The translations under genes were made by a program, and so were the position numbers. A stretch of DNA of 52,001 nt from contig DGAU01000016.1 of the NCBI GenBank assembly GCA_002384055.1, positions 52,428 to 104,428 of the forward strand, given 5' to 3'. The stretch is from Flavobacteriaceae bacterium UBA4022 (GTDB lineage Bacteria; Bacteroidota; Bacteroidia; Flavobacteriales; Flavobacteriaceae). Below are positions 32,789 through 40,344 of this stretch, in pieces. The notes under the pieces are model-generated. The model saw nothing but the letters and a program-made list of their open reading frames with translations. It was not told where the DNA came from and ran no database searches. Numbering within the stretch: the first letter of the stretch is position 1; the number at the start of each line of letters is the position of its first letter.

Positions 32789-33703
32789 TTAAAGGTTTAA
32801 GTAGTCAAAAACGTTCTCTGCAAAATTACGATTTATGGCGCGACATTCTTCTAAAAGACCCGAATATTGAGGGGCTTGTTTTAATTGATTTTCAAAGTTG
32901 TCATAGGAGGTGATCAGAGCCGGGTATTTGAAGTCAAAAAACTTCGTAGTGGTAGGCACAGCCAGTACTCTTTTGCCCAAGAGTAAGCCCCAATACATGG
33001 CGTGATAACTGTCCGTTACCAAAGTTTCACTCGCGCCAATAAAAGCCACCATATCCTCTAAAGATGTTGCGTTGTGGCTGTTGGGGTATTTTTGTAAGCG
33101 TTTTGCCAAGGCTGGATTTTGTTGTGATTTTTTACCAAAAAGGATACCGACTTCTTGAGTGCTTTGGTAGGTTTGGTCAAAAATAGGGTGGAGGCAGCTC
33201 ACGCAGGGAACCCAGCGTTCCTTGGTGCTGAAATCCCTTACCCCTGCAAGGCCAAAGTCTTTGAGATTGACATTGTATTGTTGGGCTTTACCAAATTGAT
33301 CGGCGTTTGGATCGTTATGCCCAGGCCCCCAAAGCACGGTTTTTTTGCCCAAACTTTTGAGTTGACTGAATAAGCTCATTTGGGTCTCAAAATGACGCAG
33401 GTTCAATAAACCACCGCCGCCAATAATGAGGTCATTGTTTTGAACGGTTTCACGCCAGTTTTTGCGGATGCTGCCTTGGGTTTTGCGCATGCCGTTAATG
33501 TCGAGTACTTTGCCATTAAGTTCTTCAAAGTATAAATGGGGCGCGCAATAATAGTCGCCAATATTGTTTGGATCATGCCGGTGAATATTCACTACGCCAG
33601 TACTTTCTAGCGGGCCGGACAGCACGGTTTGGGCCATTTGCTTTTTTCTTTGTTCCCCATCCAGAATAGGAAAGACCTTGCCCAATACCTTTTTAATTTT
33701 CAT
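32789..33703 (-). CDS. Polysaccharide pyruvyl transferase family protein
   Basis: 304 residues with PF04230-type features: NNIGDYYCAPHLYFEEL near residue 46 (the GD-binding N-terminal loop), NDLIIGGGGLLNLRHF, KTVLWGPGHND, GVRDFSTKE and the C-terminal LVTDSYHAMYWGLLLGKRVLAVP, where the SYHAM/G-type His motif is characteristic. Family members transfer pyruvate from PEP to sugars as ketals, or act as sulfo-/sugar-transferring relatives. No membrane segments. It is the first gene of the minus-strand run and lies at the edge of the surface-glycan locus, 42 bases from the divergent GT2 gene. Confidence 0.88.
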   Translation of the reverse strand: MKIKKVLGKVFPILDGEQRKKQMAQTVLSGPLESTGVVNIHRHDPNNIGDYYCAPHLYFEELNGKVLDINGMRKTQGSIRKNWRETVQNNDLIIGGGGLLNLRHFETQMSLFSQLKSLGKKTVLWGPGHNDPNADQFGKAQQYNVNLKDFGLAGVRDFSTKERWVPCVSCLHPIFDQTYQSTQEVGILFGKKSQQNPALAKRLQKYPNSHNATSLEDMVAFIGASETLVTDSYHAMYWGLLLGKRVLAVPTTTKFFDFKYPALITSYDNFENQLKQAPQYSGLLEECRAINRNFAENVFDYLNL

Positions 33704-33745
33704 TACTTTCGTTTATAATGTAAAGCTAAGTGTTACAGATTAATA

Positions 33746-34579
33746 ATGAAACCCACAGCGATGACATCTGCACTTTTAATTTCGACCTATAATTGGCCTG
33801 AGGCCCTCTCCCTGATTCTAAAGAGTGTGGCGGGACAAGTGGTCTCCCCTGATGTTGTGTTGATTGCAGATGACGGATCCGACAATGCAACCAAAGCGGT
33901 AATTGAAGATTTCAAGCAGCGCAGTACCCTACAAATTCGGCACATTTGGCACCCAGATAAAGGCTTCCGCAAATCGTCGATTTTGAATCAGGCCATCGCC
34001 GCTTGTGCGGTAGATTATATCATTCAAATCGATGGAGACTGCCTGCTGCATCCCAATTTTGTTGAAGATCACCTGCGTGCCGCAAAGCAAGGGGTGTTTT
34101 TGGCCGGGAGCCGTATCAATATTAAAGACACCTTTCGTGACGCATTATTTGCCACACAACAGATTCAGTATCCGCTGGGTTTTCACGGTTTGCGCAATAA
34201 AACCCGCCGTATTTACTGGCCGTTTTTGGGTAGATTTTACCGACCAAAAAACAATTTTTCAAAACAATTTCGGGGCTGTAATACGTCGTTTTGGCGTGAT
34301 GACTTTATACGTATCAATGGCTATAACGAAGCCTTTGAGGGCTGGGGTCGCGAAGATTCTGATTTGGCTTACCGCTTGTTGCATCTGGGTTGTTCCCTGC
34401 AGCGATTAAAGCACAGAGGCTTGCTCTACCACATTCCGCACCAAACATTAGCCAAAGATCGATTGGCACACAATGATGCTCTAGAACAAAAAACCATAAC
34501 CGAAAAAATAGTGCGTGCAACTAAGGGCTTAGATCAATATGCCGTTAAGGCAACTGGCGATACATCAAATACAATTTGA
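33746..34579 (+). CDS. Glycosyltransferase family 2 (GT-A), paralogue 1
   Basis: 277 residues. N-terminal GT2 fold: ALLISTYNWPEAL, ADDGS at 41-45, metal-binding DGD at 96-98 (IQIDGDCL), then an acceptor region with GCNTSFWRDD and GYNEAFEGWGREDSDLAYRLLHLG, the C-terminal galactosyltransferase-like (Glyco_transf_7C) ED motif. Met6 at 33761 is an alternative start. Resembles enzymes that add hexoses to LPS cores. It shares layout and motifs (KGFRKSSILNQAI) with the enzyme at 38161. Its 3' end overlaps the convergent GT2 gene by 35 bases. Confidence 0.9.
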   Translation: MKPTAMTSALLISTYNWPEALSLILKSVAGQVVSPDVVLIADDGSDNATKAVIEDFKQRSTLQIRHIWHPDKGFRKSSILNQAIAACAVDYIIQIDGDCLLHPNFVEDHLRAAKQGVFLAGSRINIKDTFRDALFATQQIQYPLGFHGLRNKTRRIYWPFLGRFYRPKNNFSKQFRGCNTSFWRDDFIRINGYNEAFEGWGREDSDLAYRLLHLGCSLQRLKHRGLLYHIPHQTLAKDRLAHNDALEQKTITEKIVRATKGLDQYAVKATGDTSNTI

Positions 34580-35306
34580 CATAGCGCTTAAATACGGATT
34601 GCGCATTGATACTGGCCAAAATCCAGCCTTCAACGCCATCTAATATACCCAGACGAATCAGGTATTGGTGCCAAAACCTATAAAAAGGTCGCCAGATAAA
34701 ATGGCCTAAATGGACGGGCTTTTTGGCGTCATAGGCCATTTGTGCCTGTAAGGTGCTGTAACGATCGAGTTTGACTAGATAATCATCGAAAGATTTATAG
34801 GTATGGTGAGGAATGCGCGCTGTGAGACGCGCTGTGCTGCCATTGACAGAGATGGTCTCATGAACTAAGCGTCCATTGTAGCGACAGGCCTGGGTCTTGC
34901 CTAGACGGATGACCCAATCGGTTTGGAATCCAGAGAATCTAATTTTTTTACCCATAAAGTAGAGTTGCCGCCTGATAAAATAAGCCTCTGCCTTAGGAGA
35001 TTGTATTGCACTCAATATTTCTTGTTTGGCCTGAGGTGTGATGACTTCATCGGGGTCAAATAAAAGAACCCAAGGGTGGGTCACTTGATCTAGCGCAAAG
35101 TTTTTTTGGCTACTGAAATCATCAAAATCTCTGGTGAAGACGCGGACATGGTCAAAAGCCTTGGCCAAGGCAACGGTTTGGTCACTGCTGTGAGAGTCAA
35201 CCAGAATGACCTCATCGACAAAATCGAGCTGTTGTAAAAAAGATGTGATGACCGCCCCTTCGTTGAGGGTGATCACAACTGCGCTAATAGATGGCTTATA
35301 ACTCAA
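34545..35306 (-). CDS. Glycosyltransferase family 2, WaaE/KdtX-like
   Basis: 253 residues. Motifs: SAVVITLNEGAVI, EVILVDSHSSDQT, LLFDPDEVIT (DPDE metal site), FSGFQTDWVIRLGKTQACRYNGRLVHETI and HHTYKSFDDYLVKLDRYST. This arrangement is that of WaaE/KdtX-type beta-1,4-glucosyltransferases acting on LPS heptose. The C-terminal part has an aromatic amphipathic region (FIWRPFYRFWHQYLIRLG) probably for membrane association. Convergent with and overlapping the preceding plus-strand gene; divergent from the kinase gene with a 108-base gap. Confidence 0.9.
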   Translation of the reverse strand: MSYKPSISAVVITLNEGAVITSFLQQLDFVDEVILVDSHSSDQTVALAKAFDHVRVFTRDFDDFSSQKNFALDQVTHPWVLLFDPDEVITPQAKQEILSAIQSPKAEAYFIRRQLYFMGKKIRFSGFQTDWVIRLGKTQACRYNGRLVHETISVNGSTARLTARIPHHTYKSFDDYLVKLDRYSTLQAQMAYDAKKPVHLGHFIWRPFYRFWHQYLIRLGILDGVEGWILASINAQSVFKRYVKLYLMYRQLP

Positions 35307-35414
35307 GAAATGCTTGTTTTGCAGGTAAATATAAGGATTTTAGCACACGACACGCCGTTTGGTTAGGGGGCGACAGCAAAAATATCCCTAATTTTACAGC
35401 AAATAATAACCGAA

Positions 35415-36179
35415 TTGGATCGAATCGTTATTTCTAAGGCCTATCCACAGCACCATGATGCACTGCTCCATTTATTAGAGTCGTTCGATACCAGTGACGC
35501 GCCTTTGATTGGGCAAGGAGACCGAAATGTGATTAAGGCAATGCCACTAGGCCAGGAAACCGTTGCCGTTAAATCCTTCAAAGAGCCTAATATGGTCAAT
35601 AAATGGGTTTACCGCTTTTGGCGACAATCTAAGGCCGAGCGTTCTTTTCGGTATGCGCAAAAACTCATTGACTTAAATGTCGGCACTGCCCAACCCATAG
35701 CTTTTGCGGAAACCTACAAACACTTTGGAATCCAACGGAGTTTTTACTTAAGCCAAGGATTGGACCCAGATTTTACTTTTCGTGAATTGATTCACGACCT
35801 GAGTATTCCAAAGCGTGATTATATCATTGAAAAATTTACAGAATTTACTTTTGACTTGCATCAGAAGGGGATATTATTTCATGACCACTCTCCAGGAAAC
35901 ACCCTGATCAAGTGGATTGATGGTCAGGTCTATTTTTATTTGGTAGACTTGAACCGAATGACTTTTAAGCCTTTATCCACCAAGCAGCGCATCCAAAACT
36001 TTTCCCGATTGACTCCTCTAAAAGAGATGGTTCAGGCCATGAGTCAGACCTATGCCCGCTGTGCTGGTTTAGATACAGCTGAGGTTTTTAACCAGATGTG
36101 GAGGGCGACAGAGCAATTTCAATATAAGTTTCACCGCAAACGCCGCTTGAAAAAGCGCTTGTTTTTTTGGCGCCGCTAA
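35415..36179 (+). CDS. Lipopolysaccharide (Kdo/heptose) kinase-like protein
   Basis: 254 residues beginning at a TTG (35415): no ATG exists between the upstream stop (35364) and the conserved core, so a non-ATG start is needed. Kinase-like features: Lys53 (VAVKSF), helix Glu about 75, HDHSPGN at 156-162 (catalytic Asp157, metal Asn162) and VDLNRM with Asp178 replacing the DFG Asp. This matches the InaA/Kdo-kinase/RIO-like family that phosphorylates the LPS inner core using ATP. The tail is very basic (KFHRKRRLKKRLFFWRR), suited to membrane contact. One base before the next gene. Confidence 0.87.
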   Translation: MDRIVISKAYPQHHDALLHLLESFDTSDAPLIGQGDRNVIKAMPLGQETVAVKSFKEPNMVNKWVYRFWRQSKAERSFRYAQKLIDLNVGTAQPIAFAETYKHFGIQRSFYLSQGLDPDFTFRELIHDLSIPKRDYIIEKFTEFTFDLHQKGILFHDHSPGNTLIKWIDGQVYFYLVDLNRMTFKPLSTKQRIQNFSRLTPLKEMVQAMSQTYARCAGLDTAEVFNQMWRATEQFQYKFHRKRRLKKRLFFWRR

Positions 36180-36180
36180 C

Positions 36181-36999
36181 ATGAAGGTAAAAGAGATTCC
36201 TTTTTCACTGGCCCGCACCCTTGTGCTCCAATCCAAATCGATTCGAGGGTTGCAACAACCCAATATAGGGACGATTCCAGTAATCGTATCGATGACATCG
36301 ATCCCGTCGCGATTGCATAAAGTAGGGCTTGTGGTGCGGAGTATATTGACCCAATCCACGCAACCCGAGCACATCATTTTGTGGCTAAACGAGGGGATGC
36401 GGGATCAAATCCCTGAGGCGCTTCAGAAATTGACATTTGCCCGTTTTTCTATTAGGTTCACCCCGTTGACTTGCTCACACAAAAAATTGATCCATACCCT
36501 AGAGGCATTTAAGGATCATGTGATCGTGACCTGCGATGATGATTTTATGTACCACCCGAACTGGCTATCGGCCTTGTATCAAGAACATCTGGAGCATCCA
36601 AACACGGTCATTGCGCACCATATTCGTTCGATACAGCGGGATGCTCACGGGCAACTAAAGCCATACAAACAGTGGCGCTTTAACCAAAACGCTGCTCAGG
36701 AGCCTGATGCCTTATTAGCCATTGGCGGCAAAGGAGTTCTTTATCCCAAAAAGCCATTTGCTGCGGTATACAATGATGCGGTTTTGTTTTTGAAGTTGGC
36801 GCCTAAAGCCGACGATTTATGGTTCAAAGCCATGGAGCTACTCTCGGGAACCCCGGTACGTAAATGTAGTCGGTTCGTCCCCGAACCCCTTCCGATTGCC
36901 GGGACACAAAGCTTCTCGTTAAAAAAGGAAAATGTCGATCAGGACAGAAATGTTCGCCAGTGGGCTGCTTTAGTCCAACACTTTGATCTTAAGGTTTAA
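36181..36999 (+). CDS. Putative glycosyltransferase with DDD motif
   Basis: 272 residues. Segments IPVIVSMTSIPSRLHKVGLVV and SILTQSTQPEHIILWLNEGM give a GT-A-like N-terminus, and VTCDDDFMYHPNWL contains the DDD metal motif. The C-terminal portion has DDLWFKAMELL. I recall homologues beside LPS-core genes in Bacteroidota annotated only as 'glycosyltransferase'; the donor is unknown. Starts one base after the kinase stop, so co-transcribed. Its TAA stop shares a TTAA palindrome with the stop of the convergent GT9 gene. Confidence 0.78.
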   Translation: MKVKEIPFSLARTLVLQSKSIRGLQQPNIGTIPVIVSMTSIPSRLHKVGLVVRSILTQSTQPEHIILWLNEGMRDQIPEALQKLTFARFSIRFTPLTCSHKKLIHTLEAFKDHVIVTCDDDFMYHPNWLSALYQEHLEHPNTVIAHHIRSIQRDAHGQLKPYKQWRFNQNAAQEPDALLAIGGKGVLYPKKPFAAVYNDAVLFLKLAPKADDLWFKAMELLSGTPVRKCSRFVPEPLPIAGTQSFSLKKENVDQDRNVRQWAALVQHFDLKV

Positions 37000-38057
37000 T
37001 ACAGATGCGTCTTATAAAATTTTGAGAGTTCCGCGCTAAAGAGGTCTAGTTCGAGGGCCTGATAAAGTCTTTGATGATTTTTTTTGGCCTGAAGACCGGC
37101 GCCCGAGGCATACAATTCCGGACGAAAATCTTTTAAATGGACCGCACAGTGGTTCTGGTCATCTACAAAGGCATTCCATGCACGCTTGTTGATCCAGGGT
37201 GAGAATATCGTAAAGGTGGGACGTCCTAAAGCTTTGGCCATATTCACGGCGCCACCCTCATTACCAATCAAGACAGAACACTCCGCCAGTAGGGCCAAAA
37301 ATTGATTGAGGTTATTGCCATAAATCTCGGGCTTGATGCGTGATTGGGTTACGGCTTGGGTATGCGCTAAAATGGCGTCTACTAAAGGTCTTTGGTTGGG
37401 TATATAATTGAGCAATAATGTGGCCTGAGTATGCTGCGCAATGTGGTCTAGAATTTGGGCCATTTGTTGGGCCGGCAATGATTTGTTCTCTGCACTGCCC
37501 AGGACACTGACCATAACCAGGGGCTTATTCCTGTCCAAGTCTTGATCGGCCAAATAGTCTTGAGCCCATTTTTGGTCTTGTTCGGTCACATGGATTTGTG
37601 GCGTGAGCGTTTGCTCTTGAATTTCCTGTTCTTCAAAGATGAGCCTGAGTCGGTCTTCAATGGCATTGCCTGCGATGCTATAAACTACAGACGATCTTTT
37701 GACCGTTTTCGAATAGATCCATTGGGTATACCATTTGTGGTAACTCACCCGATGTTTACTCCCCGAAAAAAGCACCATAAGATTGCTTTCTAGCTTGCCA
37801 TAAGCATCCACAACCAAATCATAACGTTCTCTTCGCAATGTATTTAAATAAGCGGCGAAAGCCACAATTGACTGGTCTTTGGGCTTGAGGATCAGGCGAT
37901 CAATAGATGGGTGGTTTTCGACCACGGCCTTGGTGTGCTCATGCACGGCGTAATGAATTTTTGCTTCTGGGTAACGGTTTTTGAGGTGCGCACAAATTAA
38001 TGAGGAGACCAATACGTCTCCGATCATTTTTTGCTGAATCACCAAAATTTTATCCAT
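36996..38057 (-). CDS. Glycosyltransferase family 9 (heptosyltransferase-type)
   Basis: 353 residues from the ATG at 38057 (a GTG at 38069 is an alternative). GT-B fold: KILVIQQKMIGDVLVSSLICAHLKNRYP at the N-terminus, PLVMVSVLGSAENKSLP mid-protein, then ECSVLIGNEGGAVNMAKALGRPTFTIFSPW, the GT9 donor site. GT9 enzymes transfer heptose from ADP-heptose to Kdo or heptose of lipid A cores. The N-terminal IGD segment and GNEGG motif are intact. No signal peptide. Ends four bases into the convergent glycosyltransferase gene. Confidence 0.92.
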   Translation of the reverse strand: MDKILVIQQKMIGDVLVSSLICAHLKNRYPEAKIHYAVHEHTKAVVENHPSIDRLILKPKDQSIVAFAAYLNTLRRERYDLVVDAYGKLESNLMVLFSGSKHRVSYHKWYTQWIYSKTVKRSSVVYSIAGNAIEDRLRLIFEEQEIQEQTLTPQIHVTEQDQKWAQDYLADQDLDRNKPLVMVSVLGSAENKSLPAQQMAQILDHIAQHTQATLLLNYIPNQRPLVDAILAHTQAVTQSRIKPEIYGNNLNQFLALLAECSVLIGNEGGAVNMAKALGRPTFTIFSPWINKRAWNAFVDDQNHCAVHLKDFRPELYASGAGLQAKKNHQRLYQALELDLFSAELSKFYKTHLY

Positions 38058-38160
38058 TATTGTGGTCACTTAATATGGCTAAATTAAAGAATAATTGTGG
38101 GACTGCACTTGATTTGGCGTGGCGACCCCGGACTCTATAATTTCTATTATATTTGTGGTG

Positions 38161-38997
38161 ATGAAAGTTCCTGAAATTTCGGTGGTCATCAGTACCTACA
38201 ATGCACTGCCCTGGCTGAAAAAAGTCCTTTGGGGTTATGCTGGGCAAACTTATCAAAATTTTGAGTTGGTCATCGCGGATGATGGGTCTACAGGCGACAC
38301 AGCGGATTTCATTAAACAATATTCAAAGGATGTCGCATTTAACGTGACCCACGTTTGGCAAGAAGATCACGGATTCCAAAAATCACAAATTCTCAATAAG
38401 GCCATTCAAGCCTGCACGGCACCTTATATCGTGATGAGTGACGGGGATTGTATCCCGCGTAAAGATTTTTTGGCGGTTCACGCCCAACATAGGGCACCTG
38501 GTTATTTCCTATCTGGGGGCTATTTTATGCTACCCATGACTACTTCAGAAACCATCGATAAAGAAACCATTGATTCAGGGGACTGCTTTACCAGGGATTG
38601 GCTGATCCAGCACGGACTCATTGCTTCTTTTAAACTCAAAAAACTAACTTCTGGTCCATTAATGGCCAAAGTACTTAACGCTGTGACCCCGACCAATGCG
38701 AGTTGGAACGGACACAATGCCTCTGGGTGGAAAACAGACTTATTGGCTATTAATGGGTTTGACCAGCGCATGCAATACGGCGGACAAGATCGTGAACTGG
38801 GCGAACGCCTGATGAATCTTGGGATCAAAAGCAAGCAAATCCGTTACAGCGCTATTTGCATTCATTTGGACCACCCCCGTGGGTACAAGAATGAAGTGTC
38901 AATTGCTAAAAATAAAGGGATAAGAAAACAAACCCGAAGCCAAAAAATTACCTGGACACCACACGGCATCGTTTCGGGGCCAGAGCCCACACCTTAA
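38161..38997 (+). CDS. Glycosyltransferase family 2 (GT-A), paralogue 2
   Basis: 278 residues from the ATG at 38161; a longer frame to 38119 adds a non-conserved stretch. ISVVISTYNALPW, IADDGS at 38-43, DGD at 94-96 (VMSDGDCIPR), the acceptor region NASWNGHNASGWKTDLLAINGFDQRMQYGGQDRELGERL. It shares WQEDHGFQKSQILNKAI with WHPDKGFRKSSILNQAI in the gene at 33746, so the two arose by duplication. The last ~30 residues (KNKGIRKQTRSQKITWTPHG) are basic. Probably adds a further sugar to the LOS core. Tail-to-tail with dapD. Confidence 0.9.
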   Translation: MKVPEISVVISTYNALPWLKKVLWGYAGQTYQNFELVIADDGSTGDTADFIKQYSKDVAFNVTHVWQEDHGFQKSQILNKAIQACTAPYIVMSDGDCIPRKDFLAVHAQHRAPGYFLSGGYFMLPMTTSETIDKETIDSGDCFTRDWLIQHGLIASFKLKKLTSGPLMAKVLNAVTPTNASWNGHNASGWKTDLLAINGFDQRMQYGGQDRELGERLMNLGIKSKQIRYSAICIHLDHPRGYKNEVSIAKNKGIRKQTRSQKITWTPHGIVSGPEPTP

Positions 38998-39022
38998 ACA
39001 ACTTTCAAATTAATCCAGTGGA

Positions 39023-39838
39023 TTAAACGGCGACATCGTAAGTGCGCAGCGCATCGTTCAGTGAGGTCTTCTTGTCGGTCGAGGGTTTGCGCTGTCCAAT
39101 GATCAGCGCACAAGGCACTTGAAATTCTCCTGAAGGGAACGTTTTGGTATAACTTCCAGGGATCACCACACTGCGTGCCGGCACACGGCCTTTGGTTTCT
39201 TTTGGCTCGGGACCGGTGACGTCAATGATTTTGGTAGAGGCGGTGAGTACCACGTTAGCCCCTAGAACAGCTTCTTTTTCAATGTGTACGCCTTCTACGA
39301 CAATGCAACGAGAGCCAATAAAAACATCATCTTCCACAATCACAGGCGCGGCTTGAAGGGGTTCTAGTACGCCTCCAATACCCACACCGCCACTCAGGTG
39401 GACATTCTTGCCAATTTGGGCACAACTACCCACGGTGGCCCAGGTATCGACCATTGTTCCTTGGTCAACATAGGCGCCAATATTGACATAACTTGGCATC
39501 AGGATAACACCTTTGGCCAAAAAGGCACCATGGCGCGCAATGGCATGTGGCACCACACGGACGCCCTTTGCTGCATAACCCGTTTTCAATGGAATTTTGT
39601 CATGGTATTCAAAAATCCCTACCTCGTAGGTATGCATGTGCTGGATCGGAAAGTAAAGTATGATGGCTTTCTTGACCCATTCATTGACCTGCCATCCATT
39701 GTCGGTTGGCGCTGCACAGCGCAATATGCCTTGATCACAAAGATCAACGACCTCTTTAATGGCAGCAATGGTTTCAGCATCTTTGAGGAGTTCTCTATTT
39801 TGCCAGGCGCGTTCTATAATGGGTTCAAGTGCATGCAT
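39023..39838 (-). CDS. dapD: 2,3,4,5-tetrahydropyridine-2,6-dicarboxylate N-succinyltransferase
   Basis: 271 residues from the ATG at 39838; an in-frame upstream start at 39889 adds a non-homologous stretch and overlaps the promoter. The sequence is a left-handed parallel beta-helix of hexapeptide repeats (GVILMPSYVNIGAYVDQGTMVDTW, VHLSGGVGIGGVLEP, VEDDVFIGSRCIVVEGV) with a short C-terminal lid. DapD transfers succinyl from succinyl-CoA in the lysine and meso-diaminopimelate pathway, feeding peptidoglycan synthesis. Divergent from ruvX. Confidence 0.97.
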   Translation of the reverse strand: MHALEPIIERAWQNRELLKDAETIAAIKEVVDLCDQGILRCAAPTDNGWQVNEWVKKAIILYFPIQHMHTYEVGIFEYHDKIPLKTGYAAKGVRVVPHAIARHGAFLAKGVILMPSYVNIGAYVDQGTMVDTWATVGSCAQIGKNVHLSGGVGIGGVLEPLQAAPVIVEDDVFIGSRCIVVEGVHIEKEAVLGANVVLTASTKIIDVTGPEPKETKGRVPARSVVIPGSYTKTFPSGEFQVPCALIIGQRKPSTDKKTSLNDALRTYDVAV

Positions 39839-39854
39839 GATTTTTGAATTTATA

Positions 39855-39862
39855 CAAAGATA
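39855..39862 (-). promoter_or_regulatory. Putative -7 box for dapD
   Basis: On the minus strand the bases read TATCTTTG, an exact TAnnTTTG, 17 bases before the dapD ATG. The nearest minus-strand TTG (39889-39887) lies 24 bases away, longer than the usual 19-20. It abuts the -33 element of the ruvX promoter. Confidence 0.5.
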
Positions 39863-39889
39863 AGGCAGTGATGGAATTCGGTGAAACAA

Positions 39890-39922
39890 TTTGGGTTACT
39901 ATTTGTGAAAGCCTTATTTTTG
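39890..39922 (+). promoter_or_regulatory. Putative promoter for ruvX
   Basis: TTTG at 39890-39893, 21-base spacer, TATTTTTG at 39915-39922, then the ruvX ATG only eight bases later, so the leader would be very short. The spacing is slightly long, so confidence is moderate. Confidence 0.45.
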
Positions 39923-39930
39923 CCTGTATT

Positions 39931-40344
39931 ATGGGCAAAATTGTGGCTTTAGATTATGGGCAAAAAAGGACGGGGGTCGCCATGACCGATGCGTTGCAGA
40001 TCATTGCGTCAGGTTTGACGACAGTGGCCACCACTGACTTGCTCGTTTTTCTCGATAAACTCTTGAGGGACGAGGATATAGAACGCATTGTGGTTGGAGA
40101 GCCCAAACAGAGCCGAGGTAACGCCTCTGGTATTGAGCCCGAGATCATGTCGTTCATTAAAAAGCTCAATGAGCAGCAACCCGATATGCCAGTGGTACGC
40201 TTTGATGAGCGTTTTACGAGTAAAATGGCATCGCGCACCATGCGCGAAGCAGGACTGAAAAAAAAGAAAAGACAAGATAAGGCACTGGTGGATCAAATCA
40301 GTGCAACCATTATTTTACAAGACTATTTGAAGACTACATTATGA
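39931..40344 (+). CDS. ruvX: Holliday junction resolvase-like protein RuvX (YqgF)
   Basis: 137 residues from the ATG at 39931; the longer frame from 39844 would overlap the promoter. The RNase H-like fold has KIVALDYGQKRTGVAMTD (first Asp), VGEPKQSRG, VVRFDERFTS (Glu) and KALVDQISATIILQDYL (closing Asp). In E. coli the homologue is needed for 16S rRNA 5' processing; resolvase activity is less certain. The stop overlaps the def start by four bases (ATGA). Confidence 0.93.
   Translation: MGKIVALDYGQKRTGVAMTDALQIIASGLTTVATTDLLVFLDKLLRDEDIERIVVGEPKQSRGNASGIEPEIMSFIKKLNEQQPDMPVVRFDERFTSKMASRTMREAGLKKKKRQDKALVDQISATIILQDYLKTTL

Noticed and set aside
38148..38155. TATATTTG before the GT2 gene at 38161 as a promoter
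   Set aside because: Only five bases from the ATG, and the nearest TTTG (38113-38116) is 31 bases upstream, too far for the consensus.
32789..38997. Glycan locus as a horizontally acquired island
   Set aside because: Base composition and codon use look like the flanks by eye, and no integrase, tRNA or repeats mark boundaries; only the gene content is accessory-like.
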